From positions 1 through 64,000 of the forward strand of contig UPXV01000008.1 of assembly GCA_900538465.1 (NCBI GenBank): 64,000 nt of DNA, given 5' to 3'. The notes under the pieces were generated by a model. That model did no database searches. It was not told the DNA's origin and saw only the letters and a list, made by a program, of their open reading frames with translations. How positions within the stretch are numbered: position 1 is the first letter of the stretch; every line of letters starts with the position of its first letter. Position numbers and translations under genes: made by a program. This stretch comes from an uncultured Erysipelotrichaceae bacterium. Its GTDB lineage: Bacteria; Bacillota_I; Bacilli_A; Erysipelotrichales; Coprobacillaceae. Positions 8,509 through 16,493 of this stretch are shown here, piece after piece.

Positions 8509-9606
8509 ATGCAAATAAAAGACGTAGAAGAATTATTGCAAATGACATCTTATACAATAAGATATTATGAGAAAATAGGGTTAATTCATCCTCAAAGAGA
8601 TGAAAATGGGTATCGTCATTATACAAATGAAGATATTCGTGATTTAAAGAAAATTAGATTTTTAAGAGATTTAGAAATTCCTATTGAAGATATTGAAAAT
8701 ATTTTGAATCATTCTCAAAGTTTTCAAGAGGTTTTAGAAAAACATCTTCAAACATTAAGTTCAAAAATGAAATCATTAGAATATGCACAAAGTGTATGTG
8801 AAGAATTAAAAGAAAAAAATATTCCATTATTAGATGCGATGATTGATGAAAAAATTATCATCAACGAAAAAATTGATCAGAAACAAATGACAAAAGGATT
8901 GCAAAGAGTTGTTCAATATTTAAAACCTTCTCAAACTGTTGTCATTGGGGCAAGAGAGACGCCAATTGATTTTATTATAGGAGTATTTGTTATGATATTT
9001 ACCAGTTTGATATGTGGATTGGGATTGACTTTTGGGATTGCTAATACCATTAATTATATGAATCGTGTCAATAAAATGAATATCTTACCTTCCTATTCAC
9101 CAAGTATTGGGGTGTTTATAATTATAACATTGGTAAGTTTTCTTGTTTTATTTATTATTCTTTATAGATTTGTTATTAAACAAGATTATATTGAATTGAC
9201 TGATCAAAATGTTTCTATTTGTAGTCAACAATTTCAAAGACCGTGGTCTATATTTTTGGGAATGTTATTGAAACAAACACATCAGCGTAATCAAAACTAT
9301 GGTTATGAAGAATTATCAAATGTAGATATTAAACTCAAATTTTCTACAATGTCAGGTGGGAAGTCTGGGTTATGGAATATTTATGTTCCTATATTTATAT
9401 TCCATTTTATTGATGGACAAGAGTATTGTATTGAATCTGGTGTATCATTTGGAGAAAAAAGCCAACAAACGTATAATATTTTAAAACAAAAGCAAATATC
9501 AATGAATATTCAAAAAGAAGTGCAGGATTTCTTTGAACAAAGCGAGCAAAAAGGCTTTGATTATTTTGAAGCTATTTATCATCATAATGGAAAAAGAATT
9601 AGATAA
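8509..9606 (+). CDS. MerR-family regulator fused to a membrane domain
   Basis: A 365-residue protein. Residues 1-70 are a MerR winged-helix DNA-binding domain (SYTIRYYEKIGLIHPQR), followed by a coiled-coil dimer helix to about 115. Unusually, two strong membrane segments follow (about 154-178 and 198-224), with a further 140-residue soluble domain. It therefore looks like a membrane-tethered one-component regulator. The ATG at 8509 lies 9 bases after AAGGAG; the TTG at 8500 directly abuts that site and is rejected. The dyad promoter in front suggests it controls itself. The ligand is unknown, and no metal-binding cysteine cluster of the CueR or ZntR kind is visible. Confidence 0.85.
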   Translation: MQIKDVEELLQMTSYTIRYYEKIGLIHPQRDENGYRHYTNEDIRDLKKIRFLRDLEIPIEDIENILNHSQSFQEVLEKHLQTLSSKMKSLEYAQSVCEELKEKNIPLLDAMIDEKIIINEKIDQKQMTKGLQRVVQYLKPSQTVVIGARETPIDFIIGVFVMIFTSLICGLGLTFGIANTINYMNRVNKMNILPSYSPSIGVFIIITLVSFLVLFIILYRFVIKQDYIELTDQNVSICSQQFQRPWSIFLGMLLKQTHQRNQNYGYEELSNVDIKLKFSTMSGGKSGLWNIYVPIFIFHFIDGQEYCIESGVSFGEKSQQTYNILKQKQISMNIQKEVQDFFEQSEQKGFDYFEAIYHHNGKRIR

Positions 9607-9618
9607 CGAAAATATTTT

Positions 9619-9653
9619 TTGACATATTTCCTAGGAAATAGACAAGATATGAT
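9619..9653 (+). promoter_or_regulatory. Candidate promoter/operator with a 16-bp perfect palindrome
   Basis: TTGACA (9619-9624) is followed directly by the perfect palindrome TATTTCCTAGGAAATA (9625-9640), then AT-rich -10-like sequence (TATGAT at 9648-9653, or AAGATA at 9644-9649 with a 19-bp spacer). It lies between merR and the cold-shock gene. If used, it would give csp a leader of about 120 bases. No binding protein can be named. Confidence 0.4.
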
Positions 9654-9775
9654 TCAATAAGAGAAAAGCAGCAGAGAAAAAAATCATTTTTTTAAAAGTG
9701 TCGACAGACTTTGATGAATTATTTACAAATGAACTCATATAATGTGAGTGACCATGAAGTAAAGGAGTTGTTATT

Positions 9776-9973
9776 ATGCAAGGTAAAGTAAAATGGTTTA
9801 ACGCAGAAAAAGGATTTGGATTCATTGATAGAGGAGAAGGCAAAGACGTTTTTGTTCACTATAGTCAAATTGTTCAAGATGGATATAAATCTTTAAATGA
9901 AGGTGAAGTTGTAGAATTTGAACTTTATCAAAGTGATAGAGGCTTACAAGCAAAACATGTTGTAAAAATCTAA
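9776..9973 (+). CDS. csp: Cold-shock protein (CspA/CspB family)
   Basis: A 65-residue single cold-shock domain, the full length of the family. It holds the RNA-binding motifs RNP1 (KGFGFI) and RNP2 (VFVHY) and the usual start MQGKVKWFNAEKGFG. These proteins bind single-stranded RNA and DNA and melt mRNA secondary structure, either constitutively or in the cold. AAAGGAG at 9761-9767 gives a strong binding site. The 170-base gap upstream holds a palindromic promoter-like element and could provide the long leader usual for cold-inducible csp genes. A terminator follows, so it is transcribed separately from secA. Confidence 0.96.
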   Translation: MQGKVKWFNAEKGFGFIDRGEGKDVFVHYSQIVQDGYKSLNEGEVVEFELYQSDRGLQAKHVVKI

Positions 9974-9980
9974 AGATATG

Positions 9981-10010
9981 GCACATATGAAAATATGTGC
10001 TATTTTCTTT
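9981..10010 (+). terminator. Terminator of the cold-shock gene
   Basis: GCACATAT (9981-9988) pairs with ATATGTGC (9993-10000) across a GAAA loop, followed by TATTTTCTTT. Confidence 0.8.
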
Positions 10011-10053
10011 GTATGAAGTAGGGATGAAAGTGTTATTTTAGATGAGTTTAACT

Positions 10054-10081
10054 TTGTTTTGATGAAAATATATGGTATAAT
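10054..10081 (+). promoter_or_regulatory. Promoter of secA-prfB-yitT
   Basis: TTGTTT (10054-10059) and TATAAT (10076-10081) are 16 bp apart and lie 38 bases before the secA start. This is the only good -10 box in the gap after the csp terminator. Confidence 0.65.
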
Positions 10082-10118
10082 GTATAATGTTTCAAAATGC
10101 ATGAAAGGAGATTTGTTC

Positions 10119-12767
10119 ATGGCAAGTAAAAAACAAGAGATTAGAAAACAAATTAAAAAGAAAGAAGCAAAGGAACTTGAGGAATTAGGACTGAATACAG
10201 AAGTTGAAGTTGTTGATTTAAGTGATGACTTAGGTGAGGACATTATTGTTGAAACATTTGAAGATGTTGTCAAGAAACCAATTGAACCGATTGAATTTAA
10301 TACAGCACCTCAAAAACAGAAAAAAGGGTTGTTTGGATCAATCAAAGGAGTCTTTTCTCAAGATAATAAAATAATAAAGAAATTGGATAAACAAGCTCAA
10401 GAGGTTATGAGTTTAGAGTCAAAATATCAAGCAATGAGTGATGAGGAATTGGCTCACCAAACAGAAATCTTTAAAGAAAAGATTGCAAATGGAGCAACGC
10501 TTGATGATTTATTAATTGAAGCTTTTGCAACGGTTAGAGAAGCAGCTTTTAGAAAATTAGGATTAAAAGCTTTTAAAGTTCAAATTATGGGGGCTATTTC
10601 ATTACATAATGGTGATATTGCGGAAATGAAAACTGGTGAAGGAAAAACATTAACTTCTATTTTCCCTGTTTATTTGAATGCCTTAGAAGGAAAAGGTGTT
10701 CATGTTGTTACAGTTAATGATTATTTAGCTGAACGTGATAAAACAGATAATGGAAAAGTTTTAGAATTCTTAGGAATCAGTGTTGGTTTAAATAAACGTG
10801 AGTTATCTAAAGAAGAAAAACGTGCTCAACATGCTTGTGATGTTACATATACAACAAATGCTGAGCTGGGATTTGATTATCTAAGAGATAACATGGTAAC
10901 AAGAATGGAAGATAAAGTTTTAAGACCTTTGAATTATGCTTTGGTCGATGAAGTTGACTCTATCTTAATCGATGAATCAAGAACACCATTGATTATTTCT
11001 GGTGGTAAGAAAAATACAGCAGCTTTATATGTACAAGCTGATAAGTTTGTGAAATCTTTAAAAAATGAAAGAGATTATGAAGTTGATATTGAAAGCAAAA
11101 CTGTTGCATTAACTGCAGAAGGAATTGAAAGAGCTGAAAAGAATTTCAAGATTAGCAATTTATATGATCCTGAAAATACAGCTTTGGTTCACCATATCAA
11201 TCAAGCTTTAAAAGCAAACTATACAATGACTCGTGATGTTGAATATATGATAGCAACTGAAGATGGAAGTCATGATATTCGTAATGCAAGCATTATGATT
11301 ATTGATCAGTTTACAGGACGTGTTATGCCAGGACGTGCTTATAGTGATGGATTACATCAAGCTATTGAAGCAAAAGAAGGTGTACCAATCAAAGAAGAAA
11401 CTGTGACTTTAGCAACTATCACTTATCAAAATTTCTTCCGTTTATTTAATAAATTGGCTGGTATGACTGGGACTGCAAAAACTGAAGAAGAAGAATTTAG
11501 AACAATCTATAACATGCGTGTTATTGAAATTCCTACAAATAGACCTGTTATTCGTGATGATAAAGCAGATTTAGTCTTTGCAACACAAAAAGCAAAATAT
11601 AAAGCGATTTGTGATGAGGTTGAAAAAAGACATAGTTATGGTCAACCAATCTTGCTTGGGACTGTTTCTGTTGAAACTTCTGAATTATTGAGTAAAATGT
11701 TGAATAAACGTGGAATTAGACATAATGTTTTGAATGCGAAAAACCATGCAAAAGAAGCTTTGATTATTGAAAAAGCAGGGGTTATGGGTGCTGTAACGAT
11801 CGCAACCAACATGGCAGGACGTGGAACTGACATTAAGTTAGGAGAAGGTGTTCCTGAAATTGGTGGATTAATGGTTATTGGTAGTGAAAGACATGAGTCT
11901 AGACGTATTGATAATCAGTTAAGAGGTCGTTCTGGTCGTCAAGGTGACCCTGGATGCTCATTATTCTTTGTTTCTTTTGAAGATGAATTGATGCAAAGAT
12001 TTGCGAGTGAAAGAATTCAACAATTCACATCAAATATCTTAGAAGATGAAGTTATTGAAAACAAGATGGTTACAAAAGCTATCGAAGGTGCTCAAAAACG
12101 TGTCGAAGGACAAAACTTTGATATTCGTAAACAATTATTACAATATGATGATATTATGAGACAACAACGTGAAATCATGTATAAAGAGCGTGATGATATT
12201 ATGTCACAAGAAGATTTAGGTGATATTGTTAAAGGAATGTTTGATCAATCTGTTGAATTTACTGTTCGTAGCTTTACAAAACAAGATGGTAAGAATGATA
12301 TTGTTGATGTGGATGGTGTTTTGAATTATATTTCTAAAAACTATATGTTATTGGCGACTTTAAAAGCTCATAACAAAGAAGAAATTGAAAACAATCCAGA
12401 AAAATTATCAAAGAGTTTATCTGAAGTTGTTTACATGCAATATCAAAACAGATTTAATAAAGATTTACCACCTGAAATCAAATTAGATTATGAAAGAAGA
12501 GTTTTATTAGGTGTTATTGATCATACATGGATCAATCATATTGATGCTATGCAAAAACTAAGAAATGGTATTTATTTAAGAGCTTATGCTCAAAAAGATC
12601 CATTACAAGAATATACAGAAGAAGCTTTCTATATGTTTGAAGAAATGACAAAATCAATTGCTCAAGATATCGCTAGAAATATTGTTCATATGGGAGTTGC
12701 TCCTGGTAGTGAACAAGAACAACAAATTCCTGCAGTTCAAATTGAATTAGAATTCAAGGCTGATTAA
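10119..12767 (+). CDS. secA: Preprotein translocase ATPase SecA with long N-terminal extension
   Basis: An 882-residue SecA, the motor that pushes unfolded secretory proteins through SecYEG. Walker A (MKTGEGKT) lies near residue 172, about 70 residues later than in typical SecA. The extra N-terminus is a lysine-rich helix followed by an acidic, low-complexity stretch. The DEVDSILIDE Walker B region, TNMAGRGTDI and GRSGRQGDPG are intact. The usual C-terminal zinc-binding tail (paired cysteines) is absent; the protein ends in a glutamine/glutamate-rich stretch. The ATG at 10119 follows GAAAGGAG; a further in-frame ATG at 10059 lies on the promoter and is rejected. The stop overlaps the prfB start (TAATG), so the two genes are coupled. 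Confidence 0.97.
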   Translation: MASKKQEIRKQIKKKEAKELEELGLNTEVEVVDLSDDLGEDIIVETFEDVVKKPIEPIEFNTAPQKQKKGLFGSIKGVFSQDNKIIKKLDKQAQEVMSLESKYQAMSDEELAHQTEIFKEKIANGATLDDLLIEAFATVREAAFRKLGLKAFKVQIMGAISLHNGDIAEMKTGEGKTLTSIFPVYLNALEGKGVHVVTVNDYLAERDKTDNGKVLEFLGISVGLNKRELSKEEKRAQHACDVTYTTNAELGFDYLRDNMVTRMEDKVLRPLNYALVDEVDSILIDESRTPLIISGGKKNTAALYVQADKFVKSLKNERDYEVDIESKTVALTAEGIERAEKNFKISNLYDPENTALVHHINQALKANYTMTRDVEYMIATEDGSHDIRNASIMIIDQFTGRVMPGRAYSDGLHQAIEAKEGVPIKEETVTLATITYQNFFRLFNKLAGMTGTAKTEEEEFRTIYNMRVIEIPTNRPVIRDDKADLVFATQKAKYKAICDEVEKRHSYGQPILLGTVSVETSELLSKMLNKRGIRHNVLNAKNHAKEALIIEKAGVMGAVTIATNMAGRGTDIKLGEGVPEIGGLMVIGSERHESRRIDNQLRGRSGRQGDPGCSLFFVSFEDELMQRFASERIQQFTSNILEDEVIENKMVTKAIEGAQKRVEGQNFDIRKQLLQYDDIMRQQREIMYKERDDIMSQEDLGDIVKGMFDQSVEFTVRSFTKQDGKNDIVDVDGVLNYISKNYMLLATLKAHNKEEIENNPEKLSKSLSEVVYMQYQNRFNKDLPPEIKLDYERRVLLGVIDHTWINHIDAMQKLRNGIYLRAYAQKDPLQEYTEEAFYMFEEMTKSIAQDIARNIVHMGVAPGSEQEQQIPAVQIELEFKAD

Positions 12768-13882
12768 TGGAACTATATGAAATTAAGAATGGGCTTGAAA
12801 AAGCCCGTTCTTTACTAGATGAGTTATTTATTTCTATTGATATCGAAGGTTTAAAAAGAGAAATTGAAGGATTAACAGTTCAAACAATGGATGAACATTT
12901 TTGGGATGATCAAGATCATGCCAAAAAGATTTATGATCAATTAAATGAAATGAAAAAATCAACAGATGCTTATGATCATTTAATATCATTGTTAAATGAA
13001 TTAAATGAAACATATGAGTATGTGAAAGAAACAGATGATGCTGATTTCAAAGAAGTCCTTGATCAAGATTTTGAACAATTTGAAAAAACTTTAAATGATT
13101 TTGAAAAAACATTATTATTCTCTGGAGATTATGATCATCATAATGCTATTTTAGAAATTCATCCAGGGGCTGGTGGAACAGAATCACAAGACTGGGCATC
13201 AATGTTGATGCGTATGTATCAAAGATATGGTGATAAAAAGGGTTGGAAAGTGGAAGTTTTAGATTATCTTGATGGTGAAGAAGCTGGTTTAAAATCAGTA
13301 ACAATACGTTTTGTGGGATATAATGCGTATGGACATTTAAAAGCTGAAAAGGGTGTTCATCGTTTGGTTCGTATTTCTCCATTTGATTCTTCAAAAAGAC
13401 GTCATACATCTTTTGCATCTGTTGATGTGATGCCGGAATTTGATAATGATATTGAGATTGATTTGGATATGAATGATGTTCGTATTGATACTTATCGTGC
13501 TTCTGGAGCTGGAGGACAACATATCAATAAAACAGATTCGGCTATTCGTATGACACATATTCCAACGAATATTGTTGTGACTTGTCAATCGCAAAGGTCA
13601 CAAATTCAAAATAGAGAACAAGCTTTGATTATGTTGAAGACAAAGTTATATCAATTGATGGTAGAAGAACAAGCTTCAAAATTAAGTGAAATTAAAGGTG
13701 AACAAAAAGCGATTGAATGGGGAAGTCAAATCCGTTCCTATGTTTTACATCCTTATTCAATGGTGAAAGATAATCGTAGTGGGTATGAAACAAATAATCC
13801 AAAAGCCATATTAGATGGTGAATTGGATGATTGTATTTATGCTTATTTAAAATCTATGGTGAAGGAGGAAGATAATGCATAG
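12767..13882 (+). CDS. prfB: Peptide chain release factor 2, without a frameshift site
   Basis: A 371-residue class I release factor. It carries the RF2 stop-codon recognition tripeptide SPF (RISPFDSSKRR), so it reads UGA and UAA, and the GGQ motif (AGGQHINKTD, near residue 249) that triggers peptidyl-tRNA hydrolysis. In many bacteria prfB has an in-frame UGA near codon 25 and needs a +1 programmed frameshift. Here the N-terminal region reads through in one frame with no stop, so that autoregulation is absent. The start codon overlaps the secA stop, and the last codons overlap the yitT start, making a tightly coupled secA-prfB-yitT unit. Confidence 0.96.
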   Translation: MELYEIKNGLEKARSLLDELFISIDIEGLKREIEGLTVQTMDEHFWDDQDHAKKIYDQLNEMKKSTDAYDHLISLLNELNETYEYVKETDDADFKEVLDQDFEQFEKTLNDFEKTLLFSGDYDHHNAILEIHPGAGGTESQDWASMLMRMYQRYGDKKGWKVEVLDYLDGEEAGLKSVTIRFVGYNAYGHLKAEKGVHRLVRISPFDSSKRRHTSFASVDVMPEFDNDIEIDLDMNDVRIDTYRASGAGGQHINKTDSAIRMTHIPTNIVVTCQSQRSQIQNREQALIMLKTKLYQLMVEEQASKLSEIKGEQKAIEWGSQIRSYVLHPYSMVKDNRSGYETNNPKAILDGELDDCIYAYLKSMVKEEDNA

Positions 13883-14759
13883 TATTGCAAGAGTGGTAAG
13901 AGATAGTTTATTAGTTGTTTTAGGTAATGCTATTTTGGCATTTGGTGTTGCTGTATTTGCTGTTCCTTCTGATTTGATTGTCGGAGGAGCTACTGGTCTA
14001 TCGTTGATTCTTGGACAATTTATTCCCATGAACTATGCAACAATTGTTTTTGGCATTAATATGGTGATGTTAGTTATTGGCTTTTTTGTGTTAGGAAAAA
14101 AGTTTGCAGCAGGAACAGTTTTAAGTTCATTCCTCTTTCCAACATTTTTAGGAATATTTGAAGCTATTCCTCAATTACAGCATATGACGAGTGATATTTT
14201 ATTGTCAGCTATTTATGCTGGAATCTTTACTGGAGTTGGACTTGGAATCGTCTTTCGATTAGGTTATAGTACAGGTGGTATGGATGTTCCACCAATTATT
14301 CTGAATAAAAAGATGGGTGTTTCTGTGGCTTTAGCAATTAATGTTTTGGATATTATGATTTTAGTTGGACAAGTCTTTTTCTCAAGTTTTGAAGGTATTC
14401 TTTATGGTATTATTACAGTCTTTGTTTCAACATTTGTATTGGATCAAGTGATTGTTATGGGGGAAAAGAACTTACAAGTCTTTGTCATTTCTGCTCATCA
14501 TGAAGAGATTGCTGAAGCTATTTTTCAAGAAATTGATCGTGGATGTACTTTTGTGAATGTGACAACAGGGTATTTTCATGATCAACAAAAAGCAGTTTTA
14601 TGTGTAGCTAATAATCGTGAATATGCGAAAATTAATGATTTGGTTATGAATATAGATCCAACAGCATTTATTATTGGAAGTGAAATCCATAGTGTTAAAG
14701 GAAGAGGGTTTACTTTACCTAATGTTGATTTGGAAAAACATTTTAAAGATCATCAATAA
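13875..14759 (+). CDS. YitT-family membrane protein
   Basis: A 294-residue protein with five to six hydrophobic segments in the first 200 residues (starting RDSLLVVLGNAILAFGVAVF) and a cytoplasmic C-terminal domain of the DUF2179 type (about 205-290, with VVITA-like fold features such as FVNVTTGYFHDQQKAVLCV). YitT proteins are widespread in Firmicutes, and their transported substrate or role is not established. The start overlaps the prfB stop by 8 bases, and GAAGGAGGAAG supplies the binding site. It is the last gene of the secA operon and ends at a bidirectional terminator. Confidence 0.9.
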   Translation: MHSIARVVRDSLLVVLGNAILAFGVAVFAVPSDLIVGGATGLSLILGQFIPMNYATIVFGINMVMLVIGFFVLGKKFAAGTVLSSFLFPTFLGIFEAIPQLQHMTSDILLSAIYAGIFTGVGLGIVFRLGYSTGGMDVPPIILNKKMGVSVALAINVLDIMILVGQVFFSSFEGILYGIITVFVSTFVLDQVIVMGEKNLQVFVISAHHEEIAEAIFQEIDRGCTFVNVTTGYFHDQQKAVLCVANNREYAKINDLVMNIDPTAFIIGSEIHSVKGRGFTLPNVDLEKHFKDHQ

Positions 14760-14760
14760 G

Positions 14761-14802
14761 AAAAGAAGATTACAATTTTTAAGATTGAAATCTTCTTTTT
14801 TA
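14761..14802. terminator. Bidirectional terminator between yitT and the HAAS-like gene
   Basis: AAAGAAGAT and ATCTTCTTT arms enclose an AT-rich loop. T runs follow on the plus strand, and A runs (T on the minus strand) precede it. It separates the convergent genes ending at 14759 and 14800. Confidence 0.75.
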
Positions 14803-15186
14803 ATATGGCATTTCTTCAATAACAACTTCTTCATATTCAATTTGATTTTCTAGGTAATTTTGATGAATTTGATAATGAGACCATAAAATATAACCACCAA
14901 TACAAATAACAGTTGTGATAAAAACAATAGAGGCATATTTAATAAATCTTTTGAATTTCATGTGAGTAATAATATATTCACTTTCTATATGTTCAAAAAA
15001 CGTAGACACAATTTCAAGAGGGGTACCAAAGTGTTCAACCAGATCATGGTATTGAACTTGTTGATGATTGATTTCATATTCTTCTAAATACGTTTTAATA
15101 TATTGTAAATATCTTTTTTCTGTTTTTCCTAGGACGGGGAAGCTACGACGAATAGCTTGATAATACTTTTTTGTTTGTTTATTCAT
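14800..15186 (-). CDS. HAAS/DUF1700-like membrane protein paired with a PadR regulator
   Basis: A 128-residue protein. Residues about 1-75 resemble the cytoplasmic HAAS-type helical domain (EKRYLQYIKTYLEEYE and the HFGTPLEIVSTFF segment). A single membrane helix follows at about 88-108, with a short acidic tail. Such proteins usually sit beside PadR regulators, and the pair is thought to pass membrane or envelope signals. Its start overlaps the PadR stop within ATGAATAA, so it is translationally coupled as the second gene. The family assignment is tentative because similarity is read by eye only. Confidence 0.65.
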   Translation of the reverse strand: MNKQTKKYYQAIRRSFPVLGKTEKRYLQYIKTYLEEYEINHQQVQYHDLVEHFGTPLEIVSTFFEHIESEYIITHMKFKRFIKYASIVFITTVICIGGYILWSHYQIHQNYLENQIEYEEVVIEEMPY

Positions 15187-15511
15187 AACTATCCACTCCT
15201 TCTTTTTGATAATTTAACAAATCATCAATAGAATGAACAATATTATGATAATTTCTTTTCAAAGTATCCAAACGCACACGACCACTATTTTCAATATGAT
15301 AATAAGTTGTATGAGCAAAACGAGTTTGTGAAATTAAATTGGCTTCTTCAAAATAAAAAAGTGAAGTCAAAACCGTTCCTGCCTTGATATGAATCATATC
15401 ATGGCTATGTTTTTGAATAATTGTTTGAATTTGGTCACAAGTATAATCATCCTGTGATAAAATAGAAAGAATGATCATTTCTAATTTATAAAAATAATCA
15501 TTTTTAATCAT
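15179..15511 (-). CDS. PadR-like transcriptional regulator
   Basis: A 110-residue winged-helix protein. The order of elements (LEMIILSILSQDDYTCDQIQ, a recognition segment, then TVLTSLFYFEEANLI and a wing with TTYYHIENSGR) matches small PadR-family repressors. These bind DNA as dimers and are released by ligands or by phenolic or antimicrobial stress. AAGGGG lies 9 bases before the ATG at 15511; the TTG at 15520 directly abuts that site and is rejected. It is the first gene of a two-gene unit with the HAAS-like membrane protein. No operator could be fixed in front of it. Confidence 0.78.
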   Translation of the reverse strand: MIKNDYFYKLEMIILSILSQDDYTCDQIQTIIQKHSHDMIHIKAGTVLTSLFYFEEANLISQTRFAHTTYYHIENSGRVRLDTLKRNYHNIVHSIDDLLNYQKEGVDSYE

Positions 15512-15542
15512 ATGTATCAACCCCTTATTACAATTATAACAG

Positions 15543-16394
15543 TTATTTTTGATAAGAAAAGAACTGTTGTATAAATTCTTGAATTCTTGGGTTTAAATCT
15601 TCTTGTTTTCTTGTGATAAAGACAATATCACTATAGATTCCTTTATCCATCAAAGGAACAGTTATGAGATGGCTATTTTGAATAAGGGTTAAAGCACTTT
15701 GAGGGACAATTGCAATTCCAAGGTGACAAGAAGCCCATATTAAGGATGTACGACAATCATCACTGGTCATTTTAATAAAAGGATTAAAATGAAGATTTAG
15801 GCAATAATCAGTAATGAGAGGAAGATATCTTTGATGAATAATCAAAGGTAATCCTTGATAATCTTTCATATGATTCATATTTGGATTTAAATATTGTGAT
15901 GTTCCAACAGCCACCATAGGTTCTTTTATAAAGTGTTGAACATGCACTTGACTTTGATCAAAAGGAGTTCTGACAATTCCTAAATCAATATTATGAGCGA
16001 TTAATAAATCAATCAATTCATATGTTGTTCCTTCATGAATACGAAAGGAAAGATTTTGATGTTGTTGGATATAATCTGAGATATTTTCAATCAAAGCACA
16101 ATTTGATGAAGTAATACCGATTCTTAAGACTTCATTTTGTGTTTCTTTCATTTCATGGAGTGTCATTTCATGAAGCGTAATCATTTGAAGAGAACGTTTA
16201 TAGAAAAGACGTCCAGCATTTGTCAATTCTACTTTTCTATGACCACGTTTTAAGAGTTGCACACCGACTTCTTCTTCTAATTGTTTTAATTGCATAGACA
16301 AAGGAGGTTGTGCCATATGAAGTGTTTTGGCTGCTTTAGAGATTGTTCCTTCTTCTACAATTGTTTTAAAGTAAATCATTTGTTTAATATCCAT
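15543..16394 (-). CDS. LysR-family transcriptional regulator
   Basis: A 283-residue LysR protein. The N-terminal winged helix (MDIKQMIYFKTIVEEGTIS, AAKTLHMAQPPLSMQLKQLE) is followed by a linker helix and a two-lobed ligand-binding domain (about 88-280). It is transcribed divergently from the ABC exporter at 16494, and the shared 99-base gap holds a clear inverted repeat at 16424-16453. LysR proteins commonly control the divergent neighbour, so the exporter is the likely target. The effector is unknown. GGAG precedes the ATG. Confidence 0.92.
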   Translation of the reverse strand: MDIKQMIYFKTIVEEGTISKAAKTLHMAQPPLSMQLKQLEEEVGVQLLKRGHRKVELTNAGRLFYKRSLQMITLHEMTLHEMKETQNEVLRIGITSSNCALIENISDYIQQHQNLSFRIHEGTTYELIDLLIAHNIDLGIVRTPFDQSQVHVQHFIKEPMVAVGTSQYLNPNMNHMKDYQGLPLIIHQRYLPLITDYCLNLHFNPFIKMTSDDCRTSLIWASCHLGIAIVPQSALTLIQNSHLITVPLMDKGIYSDIVFITRKQEDLNPRIQEFIQQFFSYQK

Positions 16395-16423
16395 AATTTC
16401 TCCTATATTTATAAAGTATACTG

Positions 16424-16453
16424 ATTATATGAAATATATATTATACATATAAT
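16424..16453. promoter_or_regulatory. Inverted repeat, probable LysR binding site
   Basis: ATTATATG (16424-16431) and CATATAAT (16446-16453) are perfect inverted arms 14 bases apart. They sit midway between the divergent lysR and ABC exporter genes, just upstream of a TATAAT (16465-16470) for the exporter. The AT-rich dyad fits a LysR-type site. Confidence 0.55.
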
Positions 16454-16493
16454 ATCATTTCGTTTATAATAAAACAAGAAAGAGGTGTATTCT

